Numbered from the stretch's first letter, positions 1 to 9,613 are shown. The stretch: DNA of 64,000 nucleotides from Bifidobacterium platyrrhinorum (GCF_010667645.1 NZ_WHZV01000002.1:81913-145912), one strand, 5' to 3'. The notes: generated by a model not told the origin, from the sequence alone. Numbers and translations are program-made.

Positions 1-2
1 TC

Positions 3-914
3 CTGCTCGCGCAGGGCGTGTTCGCGCCCATCGCGACGGCCGTGACCCGCGCGAACGTCTCGCCCGGGCGCGAGGTGTGGGGACTGGTCACCCAACCGGT
101 CGCGCAGGTCGCGCACGACAAGCCGGACGCGATCACGCCGGCGCAACGCAAGGCACTGAACGCGGTCATGGACCTCGACGAGGCCGCGGCGGGCATCAAC
201 CTGCGGCGCACCGACGAGACGTTCCGGACGCTCAGGGAACCGCACGTCGACGCCGACGGGAACGTCACGCGACCCGGCCCCACCGCGGCGCAGAAGCTCG
301 CCGCCCTCGGGGCATGGGCGCGGATTGGCGTCGAACACCCGCTCGAATACGCGAAGGCGTACGCGGGGCCGATACGCGGATGGTGGGATCCGGGCGTCAC
401 CTTCGCCTACCCCACCGACTCCGACTACCTGATGGAGCCGGGGTATCTGCGGCAATGGTCCACGTTCCTGCCCGCCGAGGCGGTGCCGCAACGGCCCGGC
501 GCGACCGTCGACGAGGCGCGTCTCGAAGCCGTCACGCGCGACCTGGAACCGTTGATGGGCACCTCCGACAAGCCGCAATGGCAACGCGACGTGCTGCACG
601 CGGTGCGCTCATGGGTGCGCACCGACACGGCCGGCATGCCCGGCACGGCCGCGGCGCCGCATGAGCGCCCCGCGGGCAACCCGCTGAGCGCGATGGCGCT
701 GTACGTCACCTGGATCCCGCTCGCGACCGGCATCGCCCTGATCGTGCAGGCCGTGCGGCACCGCAACGGCAGGAAACTCGCCGCGTTCGGCCTGCTGTTC
801 TTCACCGTGCTGTCCCTCTACGCCTCGCCCGAGGCCCTGTTCTGGTACCCGATCCCGGTGTTCCTGAGCCTGCCGCTGTTCACGGCGCTGCCGTTCGTGC
901 GCAAGGGCGCGTGA
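3..914 (+). CDS. DUF6020-like membrane protein, 5' truncated
   Basis: The reading frame is open to the left edge, so only the C-terminal part is present. A GTG at 18 is available but lies in the middle of an open frame and is probably not the start. The visible part has an extracytoplasmic-looking stretch that begins with a conserved-looking segment (QPVAQVAHDKPDAITPAQRKAL) and ends in two or three hydrophobic helices over about the last 75 residues (MALYVTWIPLATGIALIV, AAFGLLFFTVLSLYA, FWYPIPVFLSLPLFTALPF). The pattern resembles the C-terminus of DUF6020 proteins, large multi-pass membrane proteins of unknown role, possibly glycosyltransferase-C-like. The family call is from memory of the pattern only. 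It converges with the minus-strand gene that ends 5 bases downstream. Confidence 0.55.
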   Translation: MLAQGVFAPIATAVTRANVSPGREVWGLVTQPVAQVAHDKPDAITPAQRKALNAVMDLDEAAAGINLRRTDETFRTLREPHVDADGNVTRPGPTAAQKLAALGAWARIGVEHPLEYAKAYAGPIRGWWDPGVTFAYPTDSDYLMEPGYLRQWSTFLPAEAVPQRPGATVDEARLEAVTRDLEPLMGTSDKPQWQRDVLHAVRSWVRTDTAGMPGTAAAPHERPAGNPLSAMALYVTWIPLATGIALIVQAVRHRNGRKLAAFGLLFFTVLSLYASPEALFWYPIPVFLSLPLFTALPFVRKGA

Positions 915-919
915 CCGGT

Positions 920-3223
920 TCACGCCACGATCTTCGTGCTTTCCACCTTCGCGACGTACCACTGGTTGAACCGCACCAGGGGCTTGCGCAGCACCAGGCC
1001 GATGAGCAGGATCGGCGGGATGAACAGCATCAGCGCGCCGAGCGCACGCCAGTAATCCATGTCGTAGATGCCGGCGATGGCCGCGCGGATCATCGTCACC
1101 GCATGCGTGACCGGCAGCAGCGGGCTGATCGCGCCCAGCCAATCGGGCAGCACCTGCAACGGGTAGGCGGCGTTCGAGCCGGCGATCTGCATGATGAGCA
1201 TGAGCACGCCGATCGCCTTGCCCACGTTGCCGAAGCTCACCACCATCGTGTACGCGAAGAACGAGAACAGCAGCGAGCTCGCCCAGCCGGTGAGCATGAA
1301 CAGCAGCGGGTGCACGGCCTGCACGTGGATGAACAGCAGTGCGCCGCCGAACGAGAACGTGCTCTGCATGAGCGCGATGAGCGCGAAGATGCCGTAATGG
1401 CCGAAATACAGCTGGTGCGGCCGCGGATCGCCCAATGCGGCGCGCGTCCTGCGCGACACCGTGGTCTTGAGCGTGACCGCCATGAGCAGCGCGCCCACCC
1501 ACAACGGCAGCAGCAGGTACAGCGGCGCCAGCGACGAACCGAAGTTGCTCACCGGGAACACGGCCTTGCGCTTGAGCTGGACCGGCGCCGCCAGCGTGGC
1601 CGCCAGCGTCTCCGGATCGTTGCCCAGCACCTCCTTGACCATGCTCATGTCGCCGCTGTCGAGCGCGGCCTGCAGCTTCTCGTCGAACGAGCCGAGTTCC
1701 TTGCCCGCGTCCGCGAGCTTGCCGGACACGCTCGTCAGCGTCTCGCGCACGGTCGCGAGATCGGATTGCGCGTTCGCGGCCGTGGCGTCGAGGTCGCCGA
1801 GCGTGGCCTTGAGCTTCGCCGCGCCCGAATCGAGCACCTGCGTGGCGTCAGTCACCGAGGCGTTGAGCTGATTGAGCTGCGGCTTGACCTGCGTGTCGAA
1901 ATCGGACTTCACGCCCGCGATGGCCGCCTTCGCCTGTGCGGCCAGATCCTTGACCTGCGCGTGCTGGTCCTGCGCCTCCGCGTTCTTCGAGCGCACGCCC
2001 GCGGCCGCGTCCGTCAGACGCGTCTGCAGCGTCTTCTGCAGTTCGATGGCCGTGTCGAGACGGTCGAGCATCGGGTCGATCAGCGGCTGCAGGTTCTCCG
2101 GCAGGCGGGACTGCAGGTCCGCGATGGATTGGCGGATCGACTCGTATTCGGCGATCTGGTCGCCCACGTGCCTCGCCTGCGTGTCCAGCGCGGCCGCCGT
2201 GTCCTCGGCCTGCGTGCCCGCGGTGGCGTACAGCGAGTCGACCGAATCGGACACCGCGCCGTAGCTGTTCGCGCTGCTCTCCAGCGCGGTCGCCAGCGTG
2301 TCCGCGGCTGTGGTCATCGCGCCGGACAGGTCGGTGGCGCCCTTCTTCGCGGTCTTCAGCTGCTTGCCGGCGGCGTTCGCCGAATCGGAGGCGCTGTTGA
2401 GCAGCTGACTGGAATCGGTGAGCAGGGAGCCGGCCGAGCCGGTGAGCGTCGCGTAGTCGCCGAGCATTGACGACGCGTCGTCGAGCGTGGTCGCGAAATC
2501 GCCGATGTTCGCGCTGAACCGGGCGAGCGCGGTCTGCGCCTGCGGCGAGGAGAGGTCGTCGGCCAGCTGCGAGGCGATGGACAGCGCGGTGCTCGTCAGC
2601 GTCTCGGCGAACATCTCGTTGATTTGCGTGCTCACCTCGCTCGCGCCCTCCGTGGTGAGGTTCGGGGCGAGCGCGTTCTTCTTCTCGTTGTCGTAGTAGT
2701 CGATTTTCACATGGTCGACGTCGGCGGAGAAGAACGTCATCATCTTCTTGCTGAAGTCCTTGGGGATGACGATGGCGGCGTAGTATTTGCCGGATTTCGT
2801 GCCGTCGATGGCGTCGGCCTTCGTGGTGATCGTCCAGTCGAGCTGCGAGTTCGCGCGCAGCGTGTTCACCACGGTGTCGCCGATCGTCACCTTCACCGGG
2901 ATGAGGTCCGACTTGTAGCCCTCGTCCACGCTCGCCACGGCGAACTTGAGGTTCTTGAGGTCGCCGAACGGGTTCCAGCTGGCCGCGATGTTGAACCAGG
3001 AGAACAGGCCCGGGATCACGACCAGGCCGATGACGATGATGATGGAGACGACGTTGCTGAACATGCGCCTCACGTCGCCGGTGAACAGGCGCCACGCCTT
3101 GTGCGTGACGCGCGGCGTGCGGCGTGCGGCGGGCGCCGCGGGGCCGGTCCCGGCGTTGGCCGCGGGGCCGTCGGGTTCGTTGGGATCGATGATGGGGTCG
3201 ATGCGTTCGGTCACGTCGGTCAC
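920..3223 (-). CDS. YhgE/Pip family membrane protein (second of a pair)
   Basis: A protein of 767 residues that starts at GTG 3223 (VTDVTERIDPIIDP). The start overlaps the stop of the upstream gene as GTGA, so the pair is probably translationally coupled. A 50-residue Pro/Ala-rich cytoplasmic leader precedes a membrane helix (VSIIIVIGLVVIPGLFSWF). Then come the YhgE N-terminal domain (FNIAASWNPFGDLKNLKFAV), a long Ala/Asp/Gln/Leu-rich coiled-coil region of about 350 residues, and about six C-terminal helices of ABC-2 type topology. The family includes phage-infection protein Pip and B. subtilis YhgE. These are thought to be extruders or cell-envelope complexes, and no reaction is known. The tandem arrangement suggests a heteromeric complex. 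Confidence 0.85.
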   Translation of the reverse strand: MTDVTERIDPIIDPNEPDGPAANAGTGPAAPAARRTPRVTHKAWRLFTGDVRRMFSNVVSIIIVIGLVVIPGLFSWFNIAASWNPFGDLKNLKFAVASVDEGYKSDLIPVKVTIGDTVVNTLRANSQLDWTITTKADAIDGTKSGKYYAAIVIPKDFSKKMMTFFSADVDHVKIDYYDNEKKNALAPNLTTEGASEVSTQINEMFAETLTSTALSIASQLADDLSSPQAQTALARFSANIGDFATTLDDASSMLGDYATLTGSAGSLLTDSSQLLNSASDSANAAGKQLKTAKKGATDLSGAMTTAADTLATALESSANSYGAVSDSVDSLYATAGTQAEDTAAALDTQARHVGDQIAEYESIRQSIADLQSRLPENLQPLIDPMLDRLDTAIELQKTLQTRLTDAAAGVRSKNAEAQDQHAQVKDLAAQAKAAIAGVKSDFDTQVKPQLNQLNASVTDATQVLDSGAAKLKATLGDLDATAANAQSDLATVRETLTSVSGKLADAGKELGSFDEKLQAALDSGDMSMVKEVLGNDPETLAATLAAPVQLKRKAVFPVSNFGSSLAPLYLLLPLWVGALLMAVTLKTTVSRRTRAALGDPRPHQLYFGHYGIFALIALMQSTFSFGGALLFIHVQAVHPLLFMLTGWASSLLFSFFAYTMVVSFGNVGKAIGVLMLIMQIAGSNAAYPLQVLPDWLGAISPLLPVTHAVTMIRAAIAGIYDMDYWRALGALMLFIPPILLIGLVLRKPLVRFNQWYVAKVESTKIVA

Positions 3224-5850
3224 TGCGCGTGCCTCCCTTCGTGCGTGGGCGTGAGCGGTTGGACGAGCTTCTCCTTCACCCGCTCGCGTTTGCGCGCCCT
3301 CGCCTTCTCCCTGATGCGCTCGCGCTCGCGGATGTACGAGCGGATCGCCTCGTCGTCCAGGTTGCCGAGCTCCATCTGCCGGCGCAGGTTGTCGTTCATG
3401 TATTCGATGGTGATGAGGAACGCCATGATGATGAGGATCCAGATGAGCCACGCCAGCAGCGCCTCGAGCTTCGTGTTCGGGGTGAGCGAGAACGTGACCG
3501 CGAGGATGATCGGCACGACGATGCCGGCGACGAGCGCGCCGCGCTTGAGCCGCGGGTAGTGCACGGCGAAGCGCGCCGCCTGCCGTTCGATGCGCTCGCG
3601 GTATCCCTCGTGGCTGGACAGCATGCGCACGGCCGTGGACAGGCGGTATTCGGTGCCGGGCATGTGCACCGGCTCGCCGATGATCATGTCGCTCTCCTCG
3701 ATCTCGCGCGCGAACAGGCGGTTCACGTTCGCCATGAGCGGGCGGATGAGGATGCCCAACGCCAGTCCGAACACGGCGAAGCACAGCAGATGGCCGATCT
3801 TGTCGAACCACTGGATGCCGTAGAAGCCGCCGATCGTCTCGCGGAACGCGTCGATCGAATACGTGAACGGGAAGAACGGGTACAGGTTGCGGAAGAAGTC
3901 CGGCATCATCTCGATCGGGTACAGGCCGGACGCGCCCGGGATCTGCAGGATGATGAGCGCCACGCAGATGCCCTTGCCCACGTGCAGGAACGTGGTCGAC
4001 AGGGCGAAGATCAGCGTCGCGTACACCAGCGACGTGATCATGCCGGTGAGGACGAACGCGAACGGGTTCACGCTCTGCACGCCCAGGATGAGGTCGCCGC
4101 ACGTGGTCACGAACCCCTGCGCCGCCGCGAAGATGCAGAACAGCAGGAAGCGGCCCATGTAGCCTTGCGTGATGGTCATGTTCTCGATGCCCTCGTCGTC
4201 GGTCTCGAGCTTCAGGATCACGGCCAGGGCGAACGCGCCCACCCACAGCGCCATGTTGGTGAACAGCGGCGCCATGCCGGAGCCATACGCGTTCACCGGG
4301 TAGAGCGTCTTCGTGTTGAGCACGGTGGGGGAGAGCATGAACCCGGCGATGCGCTTCGTGTCGAGCTTGCCGTCCGAGCCGAACAGGTCGCCGAGCGCGC
4401 CGGACGTGTCGAGCGCGCGCAGGTCGGTGGCGACCGTGTCCAGCTTGGTCTCCATGCCGGCCAGCGCCTTGTCGGTGTCGCCGAGCGCGGTGACCGTGTC
4501 CGCGGCCGCGCGGTCGAGCTGGTCGAGCACGACGTTCGTCTGGCTGATGATCGCCCCCTGGCCGGTGAGCCCGCCGGCGAGCGTGCCCGCGGTGCCGGCG
4601 AGTGTGCTCAGCCCGCTGTTGAGCTGCGGCAGCGCGCCGGACGTGATGGTCTTGCGGGCGTCCGTGGTGGTGCCGAGCGTCGACTGGGTGGCGTTGTTGA
4701 AGTTCGTGGCCAGGCCGGAGACCGACTTGACCGTGTTCGCCGTGTCCGTGTTGAGGGTCTTGGCGTCCTTGAGCGTCTCGGCCGTGGAGGTGTTCTGCTT
4801 CTCCAGCTTCGCGATGGCGTCGTCGAGCGCCTGCGTGGCCGCGTTGTCGCCGGGCAGCTGGCCCGCGACCGCCTTGAGCCGCGCGATGAGCTTCGCGTTC
4901 GACTCGTTGACCTGCGTGAGCGTCGTCACCGCGTCGCCCACCGCGCCGTTCGCCACGGTGATGCCGCCCGCGACCTTGTTGACGCCGTCGGTCGCCTGCT
5001 GCGACGACTGCGAGAGCAGCGACGAGCCGGTGTCGAGCGCGCCCGAGGTGGACGAGACGAAGGTGTTGAGCGTCGACTGCGTGGAGGTGATGAGCTGCGA
5101 GGCGCTGCCCAGGCCGGTGCTCGCGTCGTTCGCGAGGCGCTGCACGTCGGCCAGGGCGGTGCGCGCGGTCTGCGTCTTGGCGGGGGTCTGTTGCAGCGTG
5201 GCGGTGAGCTCGCCGATCTTGTCGCGCGTGTTCGTCACGTCGCGGCGGGCGTCGTCGAGCGTCTTGAGCGTCTTCGTCCGCATCGTGCCGGCGGTGTCGC
5301 CGGCCTTCGCGGCGGCCTTGTTCACCGCCTTGGCGAGGACCTCGCTCACCGTGGAGACGAACGTGCCGTTGACCTGCGTGTCCACCGTGCTCGCGCCGAT
5401 GTCCGTGATCTTCGGGGCGATGGCGCTCGCCTTCTCGTTGACGTAGTACTCGAGCTGCGGGCGGTCGCCGCCGGTGACCACGCCGGCCATGTCGTCGCTG
5501 AAGTCGGCGGGGATGATGATGGCCGCGTACGCCTTGCCCGATTCGACGCGGTTCATCGCCTCGGATTCCTCGGCGAAGGTCCATCCGAGCTGATGGTTCG
5601 CCTTGAGTTGCTTGACGATCTGGTCGCCGAGGTTCTGCCTGCCGATGAGCGCGTTGTTCGTGCCCTTGTCGTTGTTGGCGACGACCACCTGGATGCCTTG
5701 CGTGTTGCCGTACGGGTTCCAGAATCCCACGATGTTGAACCATGCGTACAGCGGGGGGATGAAAGTCAGTCCGGCGGCGATGACCCATGCCGCCGGCACT
5801 TTCAGCATGCGTATGAGGTCGCGCCTGAGGATCGCGAGAACGTTGCCCAT
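3220..5850 (-). CDS. YhgE/Pip family membrane protein (first of a pair)
   Basis: A protein of 876 residues that starts with MGNVLAILRRDLIRMLKVPA. It has an N-terminal helix at about residues 17-38, the signature FNIVGFWNPYGN-QGIQVVVANND of the YhgE/Pip N-domain, a long Thr/Ala/Asn-rich coiled-coil ectodomain (about 170-470), then five or six membrane helices (about 500-720). A further helix pair near residue 800 and a strongly basic Arg/Glu-rich cytoplasmic tail follow. It is co-transcribed with the paralogue that overlaps its stop codon. The 5' side holds a 250-nt GC-rich leader and a 19-bp palindrome at 6097-6115 that could be a TetR-type operator. No function beyond family membership can be read. 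Confidence 0.88.
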   Translation of the reverse strand: MGNVLAILRRDLIRMLKVPAAWVIAAGLTFIPPLYAWFNIVGFWNPYGNTQGIQVVVANNDKGTNNALIGRQNLGDQIVKQLKANHQLGWTFAEESEAMNRVESGKAYAAIIIPADFSDDMAGVVTGGDRPQLEYYVNEKASAIAPKITDIGASTVDTQVNGTFVSTVSEVLAKAVNKAAAKAGDTAGTMRTKTLKTLDDARRDVTNTRDKIGELTATLQQTPAKTQTARTALADVQRLANDASTGLGSASQLITSTQSTLNTFVSSTSGALDTGSSLLSQSSQQATDGVNKVAGGITVANGAVGDAVTTLTQVNESNAKLIARLKAVAGQLPGDNAATQALDDAIAKLEKQNTSTAETLKDAKTLNTDTANTVKSVSGLATNFNNATQSTLGTTTDARKTITSGALPQLNSGLSTLAGTAGTLAGGLTGQGAIISQTNVVLDQLDRAAADTVTALGDTDKALAGMETKLDTVATDLRALDTSGALGDLFGSDGKLDTKRIAGFMLSPTVLNTKTLYPVNAYGSGMAPLFTNMALWVGAFALAVILKLETDDEGIENMTITQGYMGRFLLFCIFAAAQGFVTTCGDLILGVQSVNPFAFVLTGMITSLVYATLIFALSTTFLHVGKGICVALIILQIPGASGLYPIEMMPDFFRNLYPFFPFTYSIDAFRETIGGFYGIQWFDKIGHLLCFAVFGLALGILIRPLMANVNRLFAREIEESDMIIGEPVHMPGTEYRLSTAVRMLSSHEGYRERIERQAARFAVHYPRLKRGALVAGIVVPIILAVTFSLTPNTKLEALLAWLIWILIIMAFLITIEYMNDNLRRQMELGNLDDEAIRSYIRERERIREKARARKRERVKEKLVQPLTPTHEGRHAQ

Positions 5851-5910
5851 GCCCTGTCCATTCCTTTACTGCCTACTGCCTGTTGTCTGCCGTCTGCCGT
5901 CCGGCGCCGC

Positions 5911-5990
5911 GTGCGTGCCGGCGTGTGCCCGGCATGCCGCCGCGTGTTGTGCCGGTGCCGTGCCGGTGTCGGTCCGGCGCCGGCACGCAC
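5911..5990 (-). other. Long inverted repeat in the yhgE-pair leader
   Basis: GTGCGTGCCGGCG at 5911-5923 is matched perfectly by its complement at 5978-5990, with GC/GT-rich low-complexity sequence between. On the minus strand this lies 60-140 nt before the YhgE/Pip start and would fold into a strong 5' leader hairpin. Whether it regulates expression is not visible from sequence. Confidence 0.5.
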
Positions 5991-6096
5991 GTGCGCGTGT
6001 ACGCGTGTACGCGACGTTGTGCGTCGTGCGGCTCCGCAGTGTCGGCCGCGTCGTCGGCCGGTCGTGCGGCCGTTGCGGGTGGTCTCCCTCCACCGG

Positions 6097-6115
6097 AATT
6101 GACGAGACGTCAATT
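6097..6115. promoter_or_regulatory. 19-bp palindrome, candidate TetR-type operator
   Basis: AATTGAC-N5-GTCAATT has perfect 7-bp arms, AT-rich in a GC-rich region. It lies about 250 bp upstream of the YhgE/Pip pair. YhgE/Pip genes are often controlled by TetR repressors, but the only TetR in this window is 30 kb away, so the cognate regulator is unknown. The rest of the gap 5851-6528 shows GT-rich low-complexity sequence and no convincing gene. Confidence 0.5.
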
Positions 6116-6528
6116 TTCGGCCGACATTCTTTTCATTATCGATGCCCACCCTAGTCCAAGGGAATGGAGGTTTCGGGATGATTGCCGTGTTGTTGGGCAA
6201 AGTGTCTAATAAATAACCGTTTTTGCCCGGGGATGAAAAGGTAGGGGGTGATGGGCTTGTGGTCCGGACGAATGGCCTTGGGCGGCCGTGTCTGGCGGCG
6301 GCGGGGTCATGCCGGGGAATCGGGTCGGTTCATGGCTCGACGGGCGGTCGGCGGGGCACGGACGATTGATCGGCCGCCGGGTCGTTCCGGCGGGTCGTCG
6401 CACGGCGCGTAGACTGGGGGCGAGGATCCGTTGGGGGCATTGAGGCCCCTGGTGCCTCGTCCCGTCCGTCGCGGATGGCGACGTGCGCGGGGCGTGGGCG
6501 GATCATGGACGGACACGAGGAGCGTGTG

Positions 6529-6975
6529 ATGAAGGACAACAATTATCTGCGGGCGCGCAAGGCCGAGGCGAAGGCGGCGTCGTTCCAGAAGCGCACCGCG
6601 GAGCGCGCGCTCGTCTGGGCCGGCGCCGCCTATCTCGTGGCGATGGCGGTCTTCCTCGTGCTCGGCAGCATGGGCGTGGTCCCCGGCGCGAACGGCCAGC
6701 TGGTCGGCGGCGGCCAGGTCGGCTATGTCGCGCTCTACGCGGTGGTGTCCGTGGCGGTGGCGGCCTATGCGGCGTTCGTCGCGTTCCGCTGGATCGTGCC
6801 CGGCCGGCCCGACCGCAAGGTCACGTTCTCGCTCATCGGCGTCGTCGTGTTCGCGCTCGTCACCTTCGACACGGTCGCGCTGCTCGTCTTCGGGCTCGCA
6901 CTCGGCTTCTACGTGACCAAGGACCGCGCCCCGAAGGCCGCCGGCTCCCGGGGCGGGAACGCAGGCCGGAAATAG
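6529..6975 (+). CDS. Small membrane protein of unknown function
   Basis: A protein of 148 residues that starts MKDNNYLRARKAEAK. The start at 6529 is preferred to the in-frame ATGs at 6475 and 6505 because GAGGAG sits about 6 nt before it. A short basic N-terminus is followed by four predicted membrane helices (VWAGAAYLVAMAVFLVLG, GYVALYAVVSVAVAAYAAFVAF, VTFSLIGVVVFALVTFDTVAL, LLVFGLALGFYV) and a Gly/Arg/Lys tail. It stands alone between the minus-strand YhgE pair and the minus-strand LacI gene. I do not recognise the family. Confidence 0.7.
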   Translation: MKDNNYLRARKAEAKAASFQKRTAERALVWAGAAYLVAMAVFLVLGSMGVVPGANGQLVGGGQVGYVALYAVVSVAVAAYAAFVAFRWIVPGRPDRKVTFSLIGVVVFALVTFDTVALLVFGLALGFYVTKDRAPKAAGSRGGNAGRK

Positions 6976-7026
6976 CCGGCCGGAAGGGGCGGCGACAGTC
7001 GGCGGAAGGACGCCGGGCCCTGCGGC

Positions 7027-8085
7027 TCAGCGCGTGCTGCCGCGGACGACGAGTTCGGTGGGCAACGTCACGCCGACCGGTTGGGCGCCGTCGATGAGGC
7101 GCAGCAGCTGGTCGACCAGATGCTGGCCGATCTGCTCGAACGGCTGTCGGATCGTGGTCAGCGGCGGATCGGCCAGCATGGCCGCCGAGGAATCGTCGAA
7201 GCCGATGACCTGCACGTCGTCGGGCACGGCGAGGCCGCGGGCGCGCAGCGTCTTGATGGCGCCGACGGCCATCGGATCCGACGAGATGAACACGCCGTCG
7301 ATGGACGGATCGGCGTCCAGCAGCTCCGCCATGCAGGTCTCGCCGCTGCCGACCGAATAGTCGCCGTAGACGATGCGCGAGGCGGCGTCGCGCCCGTCGG
7401 CCGTGCCGCTCGCCGTGCCGTCGGCGTCATGGCCGAAACCGAGCGACGTGACCGTGTCGATGAAGCCGTGCACGCGGTCGCGCGTGCCGCTGGGGCCTTT
7501 CGGGCCGGCGATCATCGCGAGCCGCCGCGCGCCGCGCTCGTACAGGTATTCGCACGCCTTGCGCGCGCCGCCGTAGTCCTCCACATGCACGTAGCCCACC
7601 GGCAGCGTCTCGTCCGGCGGCTGCTCGGCGACCACGGTGGGGATGCCGGCGCGCACCAGGCCGCCGAGCATCGCGCTCGAATCCTGGTGCCACGCCACCT
7701 GGATCACGCCGTCGACGTGCCCCGCCTGCAGGTACGCCAGGTTGCGCTTCGCCTCGCCCTCGTCGTCGGTGGTCATGAGCAGGAACGAGATGCCGCGTTT
7801 ACCGAGTTCGTCGGCGACGGCGCGCAGCAGCGTGGCGAAGTTCGGGTCCTCGAACAGCAGGCTCTGCGGTTCCCCCAGCAGGAACGCGACCGACCCCGCG
7901 CGGCCGGTGACCAGGGCGCGCGCATGGCTGTTGGCCACGTATCCGGTCTTCTCGATCGCCGCCTTGATCTTCGCGGAGGCGTCCTCGCTGACCCATTTGC
8001 GGCCGTTGAGGTACCGGGACACGGTGGCCCTGGAGACGCCTGCGATGCGGGCGACGTCGTGGATGGTCGCTTTGTGCTGGTTCAC
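7027..8085 (-). CDS. LacI-family transcriptional regulator
   Basis: A protein of 352 residues that starts at GTG 8085 with AAAGG upstream. The N-terminal HTH (TIHDVARIAGVSRATVSRYLNGR) is canonical, followed by the hinge helix and a periplasmic-binding-protein-like sensor domain to the C-terminus. It lies downstream of the oligosaccharide symporter and GH43 genes on the same strand but behind their terminator, so it is probably a separate unit. The likely job is repression of those genes in the absence of an arabino-oligosaccharide-type inducer. The candidate operators are the two CTGGRAACGTGCACAG sites upstream of the GH43 gene; I see no such site in front of the regulator itself. Confidence 0.9.
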   Translation of the reverse strand: MNQHKATIHDVARIAGVSRATVSRYLNGRKWVSEDASAKIKAAIEKTGYVANSHARALVTGRAGSVAFLLGEPQSLLFEDPNFATLLRAVADELGKRGISFLLMTTDDEGEAKRNLAYLQAGHVDGVIQVAWHQDSSAMLGGLVRAGIPTVVAEQPPDETLPVGYVHVEDYGGARKACEYLYERGARRLAMIAGPKGPSGTRDRVHGFIDTVTSLGFGHDADGTASGTADGRDAASRIVYGDYSVGSGETCMAELLDADPSIDGVFISSDPMAVGAIKTLRARGLAVPDDVQVIGFDDSSAAMLADPPLTTIRQPFEQIGQHLVDQLLRLIDGAQPVGVTLPTELVVRGSTR

Positions 8086-8202
8086 TCGTCATGCCTTTCG
8101 TCGCGGGCCGGCCGCGGGATTCCGTGATGTCGCTCCCATTGTAGTGACGGCGCGGTGACGGGGGCCGTCGGTCCCGGGCCGGGCGGCGTGGCGGGAACGG
8201 GA

Positions 8203-8239
8203 AACGGCCGCATACGCCATCGGGACGTATGCGGCCGTT
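8203..8239 (-). terminator. Hairpin terminator of the GH43-symporter operon
   Basis: A perfect 14-bp stem (AACGGCCGCATACG at 8203-8216 with its complement at 8226-8239) with a 9-nt loop, 32 bases after the symporter stop. There is no T-run, as is common in actinobacteria. Confidence 0.75.
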
Positions 8240-8270
8240 CGGGTGCGCGTGCGTGCGCGGGGGATCGGGA

Positions 8271-9548
8271 TCAGGCCTTGGCCGGCTCGGTCTTGGAGTC
8301 GGAGCGCATGAGCAGCGAGCCGCCGATCACGAACACGGCGATGAGCACGGCCAGCAGCAGGTATGCGTGGTGGAAGCCGAGCTGGGTGTACATGTTGCCC
8401 ATGACCAGCGAGAAGACGGTCAGACCGATCTGCTTGGCGGTGCCGAAGCCGTACATGTACACGGTGGCGGATAGGCGCTTGTCGAACACGCGGGTGATGT
8501 ACTTCATCACGGACACCAGCATGAACGGCATCTCCAGGGCGGCGAGCAGACGCCAGAACACCAGCATCGGGATGGTGTTGATGAACGCGCAGCCGAGCAC
8601 GCGGACGAACAGGATGCCGCCGTAGATGAGCAGGCCGGTCTTCGCGCCGATCTTGTTGATCAGGGCCGGCATGAACAGCATGCAGATCGCCTCGAGCAGG
8701 ATCTGGACGGAGACCACGCGGCTGAAGAAGGTCGCGCCGGCCGTGGCGTCGGAGAAGAAGGAAGCGAAGTAGTTCGGGAACTGCTGGTCGAACACGTCGT
8801 ACATGGTGGCGGAGCCGATGATGAGCAGGCAGAAGCCCCAGAAGCTGCGGTTCTTGAAGATGGAGATCCACTCCTCGCGGGAGATCGGCTCGTCGTCGGC
8901 CTCGTCCGCGGCCTCGGCGGAGACCGCGGCCTCGCCGGCCATATGGTCCTCGGGCAGCCTGACGATGGAGATGAGCACGAGCAGCACGGCCGCGCAGAAG
9001 GTCATGGCCCAGAAGATGGAGCCGGTGTTCTTCGCCCACATGATGCCGCCGACGAACGAGGCGGTCGCGCCGGCCAGCGAGCCGAACAGGCGGGCGTGGC
9101 CGTACTCGAAGTGGTAGGCGCGAGAGGAGCGCTCGTTATAGGCCTCGATCACGCCGACGCCGCCGTTGAGGCACAGGCTCAGGTAGGCGCCCATGACGAT
9201 GGCGCCGAGCACCTGGTTCGCGCCGATGAGCGGCAGGAACACCCACTGGAACAGCGGGCCGAGGAAGAGGATGCAGCACACGACGAAGATGAACAGGTTC
9301 TTCTTCAGGCCGAGGCGGTCCTGGATCGGGCCGAAGATCGGCTGCAGGATGAGCGCGCCGAACGACATGATGGAGAACACCAGGCCGGAGGTGGTGGTGT
9401 TCATGCCGGCGGGGCCCTTGAGCCAGTACGGCAGGAAGGTGAAGATCAGCTGCCAGACGGCGAAGTAGAAGAAGTAGAGTCCGCCGAAGTTCCAGAAGAT
9501 GCCGCGCTTGAGCGAGTGCAGCAGGGAGGTCGATTGCTCCTGTGCCAT
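8271..9548 (-). CDS. MFS oligosaccharide:H+ symporter (LacY-like)
   Basis: A protein of 425 residues with about twelve membrane helices and a central hydrophilic Glu/Ala-rich loop (about residues 200-230). The N-terminus (WNFGGLYFFYFAVWQLIFTF) and the second-loop motif (GPIQDRLGLKKNL) match the OHS/LacY group, which imports di- and oligosaccharides with protons. It is encoded directly after the GH43 gene on the same strand, separated by 175 bp containing 37-bp tandem repeats. The pairing with an intracellular arabinofuranosidase suggests the substrate is an arabino-oligosaccharide; that is an inference from context. Confidence 0.85.
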   Translation of the reverse strand: MAQEQSTSLLHSLKRGIFWNFGGLYFFYFAVWQLIFTFLPYWLKGPAGMNTTTSGLVFSIMSFGALILQPIFGPIQDRLGLKKNLFIFVVCCILFLGPLFQWVFLPLIGANQVLGAIVMGAYLSLCLNGGVGVIEAYNERSSRAYHFEYGHARLFGSLAGATASFVGGIMWAKNTGSIFWAMTFCAAVLLVLISIVRLPEDHMAGEAAVSAEAADEADDEPISREEWISIFKNRSFWGFCLLIIGSATMYDVFDQQFPNYFASFFSDATAGATFFSRVVSVQILLEAICMLFMPALINKIGAKTGLLIYGGILFVRVLGCAFINTIPMLVFWRLLAALEMPFMLVSVMKYITRVFDKRLSATVYMYGFGTAKQIGLTVFSLVMGNMYTQLGFHHAYLLLAVLIAVFVIGGSLLMRSDSKTEPAKA

Positions 9549-9613
9549 GGTGATGTCCGTTCTTTCTCCCGAAGGGGGTGATGGTGGTGGTTGGTGGGGT
9601 TGGGGTGCGATCC

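Noticed and set aside
3..914. GTG at 18 as the true start of the first gene
   Set aside because: The frame stays open to the window edge with matching composition, so the gene most likely begins outside.
920..5788. A single minus-strand frame of 1622 codons covering both YhgE/Pip genes
   Set aside because: Only its last 767 codons make a protein-like sequence. The upstream part is an Arg/His-rich shadow of the first YhgE gene, which is in another frame.
3229..6102. Long plus-strand frame opposite the YhgE/Pip genes
   Set aside because: Arg/Val/Asp/Glu-rich composition typical of antisense shadows in GC-rich genes, with no domain and no ribosome-binding site.
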